64,000 nt of DNA. It comes from Limonium bicolor (Eukaryota; Streptophyta; Magnoliopsida; Caryophyllales; Plumbaginaceae). This document shows positions 36,140 to 47,559 of the stretch, in pieces. Numbering within the stretch: position 1 is the stretch's first letter; every line of letters begins with the position of its first letter. The notes under the pieces are model-generated. The model was not told the origin of the DNA and searched no databases. It was given only the letters and a program-made list of their open reading frames with translations. The stretch is from assembly GCA_023374045.1 (NCBI GenBank), contig CM041779.1:273295258-273359257 (forward strand), in the 5' to 3' direction. Both the position numbers and the translations under genes were made by a program.

Positions 36140-39100
36140 TGTAACACCCCATCCAACATTAACACACTTAACAACAAACTGCAGCGGAAAACATACTTCA
36201 TCACATTACTTAATTTGTTGGTGTTACACGCCGTTAACCACCCACGTGGCTAACAAGGCTATTACATATACATTGTACCGGTCTGATGGACTAGATTCCC
36301 GAGCGACTACACATTACTGTCCCTTTCCATTAACAACAACAACAACATACACCTTTCAACTGTACCGAGTATTCACAAACTAATGCCGATAACAATTTCG
36401 GTCTTACTACACCTACTGTACATATATAACTTAAATGATTACCCATGTACAACGACTACCCCGTCCTACTCTCGAACGGCTTCCAGCTCCTTGTACCTGA
36501 AATAGGAAAAAGAAGAGAAAGGGTGGCCCCCAAGGGGCTCAGCACCTTTGCTGGTATGGTAATCCCGCAGCCCGCATGCTACCGGGCCACGCACAACTAA
36601 TTGTCGTCTTAGCATGCGGTTGATTATATTTGAATCATGCATGTAACTATAAACACACAACACATAACATTCCACCACAATGGCTCAACAAACAGCCAAT
36701 GCATCTACACTTAACAAATCACTCCTTGTTTTCCTTAACCCTAGAGTGTTTCTCCTCTAATGGAGCTACTTCCTTAATAGACGATACTTACCCATTAATC
36801 GGGTTATCCTTAAACGCCTTATCATACACTGGGATTCATGTCCATGATCCACATACTCCACATTTTACAACATATAACATCACACCGCTATAAGAATTAC
36901 GGCACAACAATAACACATAACACAACGGGAACGGTTCCCTTTACGTACCGGCCCAACATAGTCAGTTCACTTGTAGAGCCTAGAGAATGTTGCCAAACTC
37001 ATGATAAGCTCGTTACATAACTCGTTACCGTCTCGTTAAATGAACGGATAACTTAACACCAAGGTGCGTCGGATATAGTAATCCAAGCACACCGAACAAA
37101 CATAAACATAGTATGCCCCTGTGGCCGGACGTGAGTCAGTAAAATAGCCTTGGTTAAGCTAAAGGGAAGGTTGGAAACCAAATTGGAAAACAACCAAAAC
37201 ATACAAAGAGAATCGAACCGGTTATGACATCGACTCCCATACTCACACGCGTGGCCGGAACAGACCAGACTCCTCACTTCCCCCGTTAGCACTTGTTAGA
37301 AGTTCAACATTGAACTCAATAAACAATCACAAACATTGGGTTAAGTCTTGTTAGACACACACAAGGGAAAAGAGAGTCATACATTCACACACAAACATCA
37401 CACACAAACATCACATGACTAACTCACGCATAGCCGTGGTTAGAACGTTCCTTAGGTCGGAAACGTTATTACCGGATACCATTCTCTTACGTTTACCTAA
37501 TAATGGTTAACTAGCCTTTCATGCGCATTCGAGGTTACCGGTATCGGCACGTAAACACACAACAACAATAACGACTGTAAACTCATTTCATGATTTATCT
37601 TATAACGCGGCAAACATACAGAAAAACACATTGGCATACAAGCCGGTGTAATCGGTAGGACACAGGTTGCAAGAAAACCATACCTGTCACCGGGGTTTTA
37701 CTCTAACGTGCCCTCACATGTTCCTCGTAACATCTTTGAACACTGGTAACATTACATTTACTTTCATTAACACCGGGTAACATGATTGTTTAAAGTCTAA
37801 TACTCATAACTTATCCCATTAGCTAGTTAGATATTATTATTTACTTTACATTTAACTTGTTTTACTTTTATATTTTAATACAACTTTTCCCCCACTAAAT
37901 TGTCATTATAACTCACTTAACATGTCCATAACAATCTTATAACATCATCACTTAATAATCCCCATCATCCTATAACCTTAAACAATGTTTTTGGTCCGAC
38001 CGACCGACCTTACACAAGGTCGGTCCATTCCAGAACATATTACCGTCAAAAATTCTACTCCGACCGACCTTGCAAGTTCGGTCCACAAGGTCGGTCTATT
38101 CCCGAGAGTTTTTTCCCCTTTGTAAACTCAGGCCCGAGCGATCTTGGCAAGTTCGGTCGATTCCAGGGACTCAATTCATACCCAAAATACAAGCCCGACC
38201 GACCTTGCAAGTCCGGTCCCCAAGGTCGGTCCATTCCAGTAACTCTTTCCGATAGTGTAAACTGAGCTCGACCGACCTTGCAGGTCCAGTCCCTAAGGTC
38301 GGTCGGCTCCAGACCTTTGCTTCTAAATTCCCATTTGACTCCAAACTTAACCTCATGTATCCTAGTATGTTCTAACCTCATTTGGGCACCTCAAACACAC
38401 CTTTAGCCATGTACTAAACTCCGTAATCACACACCAAAACCATCTTTATCATTCCTCAAATTTCTTACAAAATCCTTAGCACTTGGAATGTTTTCTCCTT
38501 AGGATTTCTAAGTGGTATTTCACCTATAATGACCACTATACCAAGGTGTTTCCTCTACACCATTAACATCTCCCAAGCATCTTTCTTACTAACTAAATTT
38601 CCTTGTTCACACATAGTCTTCACAAGGCATTATTTTCCTTTGATCACCAAAACTTGCACACTTAGCATTTCATACAACATAACTTTGGTGTGTTTACAAC
38701 ACCCATTTGATTTCTAAATCCTCCAAGACTATGCCCAAGGCATCATAACACTTAAGAACACCATATTTCACTTGTTTCACCATCCTAACACTTAACAAAT
38801 TCCTAATACCTTCTAAGTCATAAAATCCCATTAGAATACATAAACTTCTTTGTTTATCAACTAATTTTTCCATAGCTTTTTCTGTATATTTTTTTCACAC
38901 CCAAACACTTAGGTTTTCACCATTTAACATCCAAGAACCTTCTCACACACAAACTTCACCAGATTACACTACATCACAATATAGTGCATAAACAAATTGC
39001 TTGGCACTTAGGCCCTTAAATAACATGGCTCTTAGGCCCTTAAATTGCATAAACCATAAACACTGAATTTCCCACAATATTTGCCTTTGACCTGCAAATA

Positions 39101-40692
39101 CACTCAACATCTCATATGCCCTTTAATAATCTCCTTAAGAACAATTCACTAGCTCTTTTCCCATTGGCTCCTTAGGTATTTTATTAAGCAAATCAAGCTC
39201 ATTTTTCCTAAGGCATTTAAACTACATTTAGATAGTTTGTTTACCTCTTTTCTTTCACAAGTTTTTCATTGTGATCCCTTGCTCCTTCTTTGATAGAAAA
39301 ACCGGCAAGGCTTTGATTGGTTGTCAAACTTCTAATCAATGTACAATCAAGGTAATGAGTATTCAAGCTTCATGCTTAAACTCATTGTAAACCCTAGGTT
39401 ATATATATTGTCTATACACTTTAGGGTAGTTGTTTTACCTTGAAATAAAAAGAGAGCTTGAACAAGCATCAAGAGAGGACTCCTCTTGTCCTTTAAAGAT
39501 TGAAATGGAGCTATGAAAGAACAAGAGAAGACACCATCAAAGGGTGATTCTCGGTTACACACAAAAACAAGAGGAACATTGATTTTCTTTGACTTTCCTT
39601 ACCTTGAAGCCAAGGAGAATGACAAAGCATGAAAAGGTGAGCTCAAGCTCCAAATGGGGAATCTTTATGGCACCGAAATGGAGTTCTTGAAGATTTGAAA
39701 AGATAGAAGTGTAGAGCTTGCTCCAACTAGAAGAATGGTGGTCTTTGTTTTTAATTTGGTAAATGGAGCTAGAAGTTACAAGCATTCAAAGATGGAGATG
39801 GTATGGTTTGCTGTAGCAAAAACCGATGGAGAGAGAGAGGAAGAAGGGTTGGCTACGGTTGGAACAAGAGAGGAATGAGAGAATGTGAAGAAAAGTTTGC
39901 TTTTGGAGATATTTAAACTAAAGACAAATAGTAACTATGCTTATTACTTTTCCTTGTTTATTTGATTGGTCAAGTGTGGTGAGTCACACATGAAAAACCG
40001 GCCCCCTTATTAAGGGGTGTTTTGTCTTTGTTGACCAATTAACTTACTTATATTGACTTATGTCATAAACTAGCATATTTTAGTTACTATTCATAAAAAC
40101 AAGGCACATACTTGTGAAATTTTTGATTTCCCATTGATTTAGACTTCCAAATGTGATACTAAGTAGTACACATGTTAATTAAAGAGTAATGATGGACATT
40201 TAGCCATTCAAAACTCATTTACAAGACAATTTTTCAAAAATGTGCTTTAAGACCTTAAAGCACATTTGTATTTTAACTTGTTTTCAAGCTTGGTTTTCTT
40301 AGTAATTGATTTCATATGTTCAAAACATATAGTTAAGGTATAGATATGACCTTTAGGTCTTATACAAATTTTCCCAAGCTTAGAGCACATTTTTTGCCCA
40401 TATTGACTTAAGGTATTTATTTGTGTTTTATTTGGTTTAATTGTCTACCAAGTTTCCTAAGGACTTAATTAGCCTTATTAAATCATAATTGAATATTATT
40501 TAGTCTTGTTAGGTTCTTTGGGTCCTAACCAAGTTCACTCCAAGCTAGAGCATGTTTTGCTCAAGCTGTGTCTTAGTGCTTTATTGTGCTTTACTATGGT
40601 TTAAATTGTTCACTGATGTTTCTAAGGCACTTTTTAGCCTTTAAATACCATAGTTAGTGTTTAAACAACATATCAAGGTTTGGGGTATTTCA
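36140..40692 (-). mobile_element. Y2: large Tekay-like LTR unit
   Basis: 4,553 bp with ends TGTAACACCCC...GGGGTATTTCA. It is related to Y1 across much of its length: the CTCAGCACCTTTGCTGGTAT block (36,538), the GTGAGTCAGTAAAATAGCC block (37,130) and an AGTGCATAA / TTAGGCCCTTAAA block near 39,000. It has a GCAGCGGAAA motif near the left end. Flanks are GCATC and GACCA, so no target duplication is visible. It is a solo LTR or LARD, possibly rearranged. Confidence 0.7.
37993..38312. repeat. Y2 CGACCGACCTT palindrome array
   Basis: About five units of an inverted repeat such as CGACCTTGCAAGTTCGGTC, paired with CAAGGTCGGTCC. The spacing is like the Y1 array and it occupies the corresponding part of the LTR. 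The core word differs from Y1 (GTCCGAAC there), although the two LTRs are otherwise homologous. Confidence 0.85.
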
Positions 40693-40899
40693 GACCATTA
40701 GTTTTAGTTTACTTTGATAAGATTCATTTTTCTTTTTTTCTTTGTTTACTTAGTTTATTGTTTACGTAATTAGCAATTATTTTACTAGTCGTTTATGGTT
40801 GTTTTTAGTTTAGTTTTTTTTTTTCTTTTCTTCTTTGGTTTGAGATCTTAGCTCAGGTTTGTTTTGTTTTATTTGTTTATTTTCAATTATTTTTTTTTT
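40693..40899 (+). other. X leader, T-rich, right of Y2
   Basis: Continues 35,816-36,139. It ends in a T9 run at the right inversion breakpoint. No ORF. Confidence 0.5.
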
Positions 40900-41516
40900 A
40901 AGTAAATAAATAAGATTAAAAACTCTAAATGAAAGGAAACACCTCAGATTGTTCTATAAACTTTCATTTTCTAATCTATTAATAAACTCTCCCCTAATTC
41001 TGTAATAAAATTTGGAAACTATGATTAATTTATTAACGTCTAAGTCAAAAAAATCCTAACCAGTTGTTAGAACTAGCAGTAGAGTAGACTAATGCTCTAA
41101 TCCGAACACAACCAATCGCATAAAGAATAGTTCTATTAGAGGTCGATTAACCTATAGCGGGGTCATGCTTCTTGTCATTAATCAGGTTTAACTTCCTATG
41201 TCTTGTTATCTATCTCAGCTCTCAGTGGGTGATTAGAAAACTACAAAGATTACTTAATAATTGATTAGAGAATTAATAGCACATGAAGAACTGGACTTAA
41301 ACTATTGCATTAACGAATTAGAGAAAAGATTATAAAAAAATAAAAGATCTTGTTTGTTACCCCAATTCGGGGAGCTAAACTACCTATGCTAACATGAATA
41401 TAAAATAACAATAACAACAAAGGAATAACACAATGACATATTAGATAAAAGGGAAGAAGAAACTCTGTTAGAAGATCCCGCTCCACCCTCTATTGTCACA
41501 TGTCTTTGCATTAATC
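40900..41516 (-). repeat. X 5' LTR, middle part
   Basis: Aligns with 7,627-8,223 of the other LTR, for example the matching stretch AGAAGATCCCGCTCCACCCT. It ends with TAATC, the target duplicated by C3. Confidence 0.8.
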
Positions 41517-41775
41517 TATTGTCCCATCCAGCTGTCTATTTTGTACAGATGGCTTTCATTCATTTGCTCTTGCTCTTGGTTTTAGCTCTTTGTTTTCTTT
41601 CTTGTATATATATCTCTCTTTCCTCGCCTGTCACTAGTTAGAGAATATATTCCAGTTCTGTAATCCTCTCTAGAACATTCTTTTCTTCTTCGACACTCTA
41701 TCTGGAAAAGTTCTTCGTTCTTGATCTCTCTATTCTCTGCTTTCCTCGTCTCGATCCAGTAATAGAAATTCTATA
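41517..41775 (+). repeat. C3 5' LTR
   Basis: 259 bp. TATATATA at 41,606-41,613 is the likely TATA box. It differs from the 3' LTR by a 6-bp GCTCTT duplication, one single-base indel and about two substitutions, so the insertion is recent. Confidence 0.93.
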
Positions 41776-41787
41776 TGGTATCAGAGC
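41776..41787 (+). promoter_or_regulatory. C3 primer-binding site (tRNA-iMet)
   Basis: TGGTATCAGAGC abuts the LTR end with no spacer, which fixes the LTR terminus as TATA. Confidence 0.95.
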
Positions 41788-41858
41788 GGGAGCGAGGATC
41801 TATCCTTGATCGAGAGTAACCTTTGATAGAATTGCATTGATTCTTAATTTTTCTTTCA

Positions 41859-44021
41859 ATGGCGTCGGCAACGGCGAGGAGCATTGAGGAAATTCTTGAA
41901 TCAATTGCGACTGGGAGAAGTCGGGAAGCAGGTGCGATTGACATGTCAGATCCATTATATGTAGCCACTTCCGATCACCCTGGAATGGTGATTGCAGATC
42001 GCTTCGGTGGTGTAGGCTTCCAAACTTGGAAGCGCACAGTCTTGATCTCTTTAATGACAAAAAATAAAGTTGGAATGGTGAACGGTAGCATTACGAGACC
42101 AACTGAAGACGAAAAGAAGGCTGCTGCTTGGGATCGATGCAACAACTTAGTTATGGCTTGGTTGATCAACGCCTTGGAAAAGGATATCAGCAAAACTCTG
42201 GTCTATCAGACCACTGCTAAAGGTATGTGGGATAGTCTGCTAGCGAGGTATGACAGAATAGATGGAACTCGTAGATTTAACCTGAAACAAGACCTTGCTA
42301 GATTGAAACAAAACGGTGATTCAGTCACGGTGTATTTTAACAAGTGGAAAGGTTATTGGGATGAGTTAGGTTCTGTAACTACTTACACTACTTGTAAGTG
42401 CTGTAATTGTGGAGAATCACAGAAGTTACAGAAAATTCTTGAAGAAGATAATCTCTTAGATTTTCTTATGGGGCTGAGCGATGATTACCTTAATGTTCGA
42501 GGAAACATCTTGGTTATGAAACCTTTGCCAGACTTGGAAAGTGGATATGCCTTAGTCTTGGCTGAAGAAAGCCAGAGAGACAGTACAAAGAATAGAAAGA
42601 AGGATAACAACAATAACTCTTTTGCCAATTCTGTTAGTAACAAGCCACAGCAGCGCTTGGAATGGCAAAATGAAGGAAAATGGCAAAACGAAGGAAAACC
42701 TCCTAAAGGTCCTTGTACCTTTTGTGGAAGGATGGGCCATGTCATTGAAACTTGTTACAAGAAAAATGGCTTCCCTAAGGGCTGGAAGTTTGGGAAGAAC
42801 AAGAAATCTTCTGCTAATAATGCTAGCAGCAGTGGAAGTCAAACCGAGGAACCTTTCTCAGGTGTTTCACATAACCAACTGAGCAGCTTAATCGAATGTC
42901 TGCAGAGAATTACCAGTGGAAATACAGAAACGGCACAACAGAAAGACTTGACTCACTGTAACTTTACAGGTAAATCAAGTTCTTCCTGTGATCATTTATG
43001 TTTAAGTACTGTTAACATCGATGCTGTCAAAAAGTATTCCACTGATTGGATTTTGGATAGTGGAGCGTCAGATCATTTGTCTGGAAATGGTAATCTTTTC
43101 TTTAACGTCACTTTACTCAAAAAGTATCATACTGTTGGTCTACCTGATGGTACGACAGAGAAGGTTCTTCATTCAGGCGACGCAGTTGTTTGTGATAATT
43201 TGTCTTTGAAAGATACTTTGCTGGTACCAAGTTTCATGTACAACTTGATATCAGTATGTAAGTTGATTAAGCAGATTGATTGCAGTTTGATCTTCTATGA
43301 GACTGAATGTGTTGCTCAGGATACAACTTCGGGCATTAAAAGGATCATTGGATTCTTGAGAGATGGACTCTATATTCTCAACAACAAAGGCTTGGATGAA
43401 TTCTTGGAGGCAAGAAAGAAGTCAGTAGCTACTCAGAGCAGTTTTTCATGTAATGTTTTGAGTAGAAAAGCTGTTTATTGGCATAATCGTCTTGGTCATG
43501 TACCAGTAGATAAGCTAGTTAAGCTAGACATTATTAGAAATTATGATGTTCCTTCTGTCTTGGCATGTGATGCTTGTCATAAAGCCAGAGGATGTAGGTT
43601 ACCTTTTCAAACTTCAGAACATGTATCTGATAATTGTTTTGATTTGATACATTTGGATGTTTGGGGTCCTAATCCTACTGTTAATCATGATGGGGCGAAG
43701 TACTTTCTCAGTATTGTGGAGGACAAAAGCAGGTGTTTATGGATCAAACTGCTGAAACAAAAGTCGGAGGCCACGCAAGTTATTAAAGATTTCATAAATA
43801 TGATTGAGACACAGTTTGGGTGCAAAATCAAAACTGTGAGGTCTGACAATGCTTATGAACTAGGATTGTCGAAGGAGTGTAGCTCTTATTTCATAAGCAA
43901 GGGAATATTACATCAGACCTCATGCCCACACACTCCTCATCAGAATGGAATAGTGGAGAGAAACATCGATATCTTCTCGAAACTGCACGTGCAATATGTT
44001 TTCAATCAGCTGTTCCAATGA
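41859..44021 (+). pseudogene. C3 gag-protease-integrase polyprotein, first 720 codons
   Basis: The start ATG 41,859 opens MASATARSIEEILESIATG. The gag domain (about residues 30-250) includes DPLYVATSDHPGMVIADRFG, as in Copia Retrotran_gag_3 proteins. The CCHC knuckle CTFCGRMGHVIETC is near residue 286. Protease WILDSGASDHLSG has its catalytic Asp near residue 400. The HHCC finger starts at WHNRLGHV (about 540). Integrase catalytic residues lie in LDVWGP (about 598), RSDNAYE (about 661) and QNGIVER (Glu about 700). The frame breaks just after that Glu, in the A-run at 43,961-43,963, and reads 20-odd foreign residues to a stop at 44,021. Confidence 0.9.
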
Positions 44022-44905
44022 GCTATTGGGGAGAGAGTGTGTTATTTGCAACAGCTGTGATCAATAGGTTGCCCAGTTCGAAGTTAAATGGATTGACTCC
44101 ATATGAGGTTTTGTATGGCACTAAACCAGTTTATGAAATTCTCAAAACCTTTGGTTGCTTGTGCTATGCAACAGTCACACAGAAAGGAAAACGAAAGTTT
44201 GATGCCCGTGCTGATAAGTGTGTTTACTTGGGTCCTTGTTTCACAAGTAAGGGACACAGAATACTCAGATTGAAAGACAGGAGGATTATAGTTAATCGTG
44301 ATGTTAAATTCTATGAATCTATCTTCCCTTTCCTAGATAAATTCATGGATTCTTTTGGACAGATAATACAACACACGTTTCCATCGAAGGGCATAATAGG
44401 TGATGAGGAATTACAACCTGAAATCATTACTTCCTCTTCATCCGAAGACAATGCTATCCCAAGTCCGTCTATTCAGGAACTAGATACTAATGGAAGTAGA
44501 AGTTCTGGTGTTGTCACAGAAACTGTTCAAATCCCGACAACCATTCCTGTTAATTTTGATGCTCATAATTCTCCCTCAGCTATCCTTACTATACAACAAG
44601 AGGTCAGACGTTCAACTAGGAACATATCAGCCCCTAGTCATTTGAATGATTATTTTGTGGGATCTTCAACCTCAGATTCTATTTTGCATAAAGATCATTT
44701 TTCTTCGATCCTTACTGCTCGCCTCTCCAAGAACCAAGGTGATGATGCGGTTCTTTATGTCAAGACTTTAACAGATATCTTGCCAACAGACACCATTCAC
44801 ATTCCTCCATCTTCTTTTGGGCTTACAATGCATTCTTTCTCCATCTCTAACATTGATCTGACAGAGCCCACTTCTTACTCTGATGCTGTTCGATATACAC
44901 ACTAG
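43964..44905 (+). pseudogene. C3 integrase C-terminus and linker
   Basis: The +1-shifted frame continues the integrase (YLLETARAICFQ, SYWGESVLFATAVINRLPSS, then FGCLCYATVTQKGKRKFDAR). A Ser/Thr-rich linker follows. The frame stops at TAG 44,903-44,905, where Copia polyproteins usually have a Trp codon just before reverse transcriptase. Confidence 0.85.
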
Positions 44906-46391
44906 CAAACAGCAATGAATTCAGAGTTACAAGCTTTAGAAGCTAATCACACTTGAAGAATTGTTCCCTTGCCGAAGGGAAAGAAGAGCATCCGCTGTAA
45001 ATGGGTGTACAGGTGAAGTTGAAATCTGATGGAAGCCTTGAAAGATTTAAGGCGCGTCTGGTTGTAAAAGGCTACACCCAGAAAGAAGGTGTAGATTATA
45101 ACGAGACATATTCTCCAGTGGTTAGAATGACCACTATTCGAGCCCTACTTTCAGTTGCGGTTAAGAGAGATTGGGTGATTGATCAGTTGGATGTAAACAC
45201 AACTTTTCTTCATGGTCATTTGGATGAAGAAATTTACATGAAGCTACCACCAGGTATTACCTCTACAGAAAAGAATGCTGTATGTAAATCGGAGAAATCT
45301 CTATATGGATTAAAGCAGGCATCCCGCCAGTGGTATGACAGATTATCCGCTTTTCTCCAACAGCAAGGATTCACTAACTCCTACAACGATTATTCACTGT
45401 TTCATAAACAAAAGGATGGCTCAGTTATATACATTGGAGTATAAGTCGATGATCTACTGATCTGTGGGAATGATGTTTCAGGAATTAACTCTTTAAAGAA
45501 GAGTTTAGACGATGAATTTAAAATCAAGAATCTGGGTGCTCTGCCCTTCTTCCTTGGTTTGGAATTTCACAGAACAGCTGATGGTCTGGTTGTTAATCAA
45601 CGAAAATACAGTCTGGAACTTATCAAGGAATTCGGTCTTGAAAGTCATAAAGCTGTTGCTAGTCCACTTGAAGTTGGAGTTAAACATCTTCCAGACAGTG
45701 GCGAACTCCTCTCAGATCCTGAACCATACAGGCGTATCGTTGGAAAGCTCAACTATCTTACTAATACTCGCCCGGATCTGAATTACAGTGTACAACATTT
45801 GAGCCAGTTCCTTCAGTCACCTCGTGACGCTCACTTTACAGCAGCCTTACATGTCTTATGCTATGTTAAAGGCACTCTTGGGAATGGTTTATTTCTGAAC
45901 AGCAACCAAGATTACACGCTGGAGGGTTTTTGTGACTCGGATTGGGCTGCTTGCCCCCTGACTCGTCGTTCAGTTAGTGGCTATTTTATCATGTTTGGTG
46001 GATCCCCTATCTCATGGCGGTCTAAGAAACAAATGTGTGTTTCTTTATCTTCTGCTGAAGCAGAATATAGGGCGATGCGAAATATCACCACTGAGTTATC
46101 ATGGCTTACTAGATTGCTGTCTGAATTCGGTATTACAGATATTACTCATGTTCTGTGAAATGTGACAATCTCTCTGCTGTTTACATCGCTAAGAACCCTA
46201 TTATGCATGAGCGTACTAAACACGTCGAGATCGACTGTCACTATGTAAGAGACCAGATACGAAATGGTTTGATTACAGTCTCTCATGTTTCTAACAACTT
46301 TCAGCTAGCTGATATGCTGACCAAAAGTCTACATGGGAAGGATTACAAACGTCAAGTGGAGCAGATGGGTTTTTCTACTTGCAAGACTTGA
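44906..46391 (+). pseudogene. C3 reverse transcriptase and RNase H, broken
   Basis: Reverse transcriptase shows [20 protein letters not shown] (from 45,056), [17 protein letters not shown] and [15 protein letters not shown]. The first residue of the catalytic YVDD box is a stop (TAA at 45,442-45,444), leaving VDD. Further breaks are a TGA near 44,954 and a frame change near 45,010. RNase H has CDSDWAACPLTRRSVSGY (45,931), SSAEAEYRAM (46,048) and, after a frame change near 46,155, CDNLSAVYIAKNP. The polyprotein end is at 46,391. Confidence 0.87.
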
Positions 46392-46422
46392 AGAGTTTTA
46401 TCTTTTTCTTCTCTTCCTCGTC

Positions 46423-46432
46423 TTGAGGGGGG
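46423..46432 (+). promoter_or_regulatory. C3 polypurine tract
   Basis: TTGAGGGGGG immediately precedes the 3' LTR start TATTGTCC at 46,433. Confidence 0.9.
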
Positions 46433-46684
46433 TATTGTCCCATCCAGCTGTCTATTTTGTACAGATGGCTTTCATTCATTTGCTCTTGGTTTTAGCTCTT
46501 TGTTTTCTTTCTTGTATATATATCTCTCTTTCCTCGCCTGTCACTAGTTAGAGAATATATTCCAGTTCTGTAATCCTCTCTAGAACATTCTTTTCTTCTT
46601 CGACACTCTATCAGAAAAGTTCTTCGTTCTTGATCTCTCTGTTCTCTGCTTTCCTCGTCTCGATCCAGTAATAGAAATTCTATA
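46433..46684 (+). repeat. C3 3' LTR
   Basis: 252 bp, ending TTCTATA, followed by TAATC at 46,685-46,689. It is nearly identical to 41,517-41,775. Confidence 0.93.
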
Positions 46685-46689
46685 TAATC

Positions 46690-47512
46690 CCCTGCTAAAA
46701 GTGTAGAGTGCTAACAATGAAAAATTAGAGTGGTGTGGTGGTGGAGAGAGATGAGGCCGTAGCCTCTGTTGGAGGCGCGAGCAGCAGCGGTGTAGGCGTG
46801 AATGTCGTGGAAGAATAAAATTAGAGGCGCCGTTGAAGACGTGAGAAAAGTTCTTGATTTCAAACCCTAATCTCTTTTTATATTAGTAGCAGCCGTCAAA
46901 TGTTTTCTTTATTTTTATTTATCTTCAACGGACGTTAATGAAGTGGAGGATTTGATAATGAAATCATGCCGGAATCATTAATCTAAATGATACAACAATG
47001 ATGATGTAAAGTCAATGGTGAAAGTGGTATAACCGTCAATGAGGTGCTGATGATTTTTGTTGTATCCCTTAGTGCTGCCGTGAGTGATGAATTCAATGAT
47101 GTTGTGCATGATCAAATGATGTGATCATGGCCGAATTGCAGGGAATTATCATGAGTATGCAGCGCCATTAATACAATATAATCCTACCCCCTGTCCTGAA
47201 AATGGTGTTGTCTTGGCATGAGTCAGCGTTATTAATTCATGATAACATGAATGAATATCACGACATGTGTAAAGAATTCCATGAGTGAATGGTGTGCTCC
47301 GGGAGCATGTGAATATGATTAATTCATGATTTATTAATCATAATTAATCATGAAATAAAGTATATAGTTCCATTGTATTTTCCTACATTTGACACATAAA
47401 ATGTATCAGTTTAGAGCAAGTTGAAGATCAGCCTATATTCGAGCTTGACATGAATAGTTATGAAAATATGACGAATTAAAGCCCTAAAAGTAGATATATT
47501 TCACACTTTTCG
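46690..47512 (-). repeat. X 5' LTR, proximal half
   Basis: Aligns with 21,837-22,657 over its length. A 37-bp block at 47,413-47,449 replaces about 51 bp of X sequence and is a copy of the flanking S sequence. The LTR terminus is mutated (CACTTTTCG instead of CACTTATCA). Confidence 0.78.
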
Positions 47513-47559
47513 TGATCATTTCAGAGCAAGTTGAAGATCAGCCTATATTCGAGCTTGAC
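47413..47559 (+). repeat. 37-bp direct repeat spanning the X/S junction
   Basis: Identical copies at 47,413-47,449 and 47,523-47,559, starting AGAGCAAGTTGAAGATCAGC. The second copy lies in S LTR sequence and the first inside X. It looks like a templated patch made during break repair or conversion. Confidence 0.85.

Larger units (their letters stand above)
35011..40899. other. Inverted segment inside X (about 5.9 kb)
   Basis: The reverse complement of 35,011-35,785 (less the MITE) matches 7,407-7,628, the distal end of the X 3' LTR. The sequence from 40,900 rightward matches 7,627 onward. The two parts are contiguous in the left LTR but lie 5.9 kb apart and in opposite orientation here. Reversing 35,011-40,899 restores one LTR of about 1.68 kb (the other is 1.64 kb). 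It also places the primer-site-like sequence and leader in the right order. Breakpoints carry A8 (35,002-35,009) and T9 (40,891-40,899) tracts, in inverted relation. Confidence 0.75.
41517..46684 (+). mobile_element. Element C3: compact Copia with TA...TA ends
   Basis: 5,168 bp. The duplication TAATC at 41,512-41,516 and 46,685-46,689 is confirmed by the empty site TTAATCCCC at 21,840. LTRs of 259 and 252 bp start TATTGTCC and end TTCTATA, so the terminal dinucleotides are TA/TA instead of TG/CA. One gag-pol polyprotein follows the primer site directly. The short LTRs and Retrotran_gag_3-type gag suggest an Ale-like lineage (inference). Two single-base frameshifts and several stops inactivate it. 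Confidence 0.93.
7407..47512 (-). mobile_element. Element X: Athila-like Gypsy without gag-pol, heavily interrupted
   Basis: X is minus strand. Its 3' LTR is 7,407-8,228 plus 21,837-22,657 (1,643 bp). Its 5' LTR is about 35,011-35,785 (less a MITE), 40,900-41,516 and 46,690-47,512 (about 1.68 kb). The LTR begins TGATAAGTGTGAAAT next to an AAGTGTGAGGAAGTT polypurine tract, as in Athila-lineage elements. The internal region sums to about 4 kb and holds no gag-pol, only short ORFs, so it resembles a LARD. It is interrupted by W, C2, Y2, a MITE and C3. A possible target duplication is GCGAC (7,402-7,406) against GTGAT (47,512-47,516), which would need two C-to-T changes and is weak. Confidence 0.75.
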
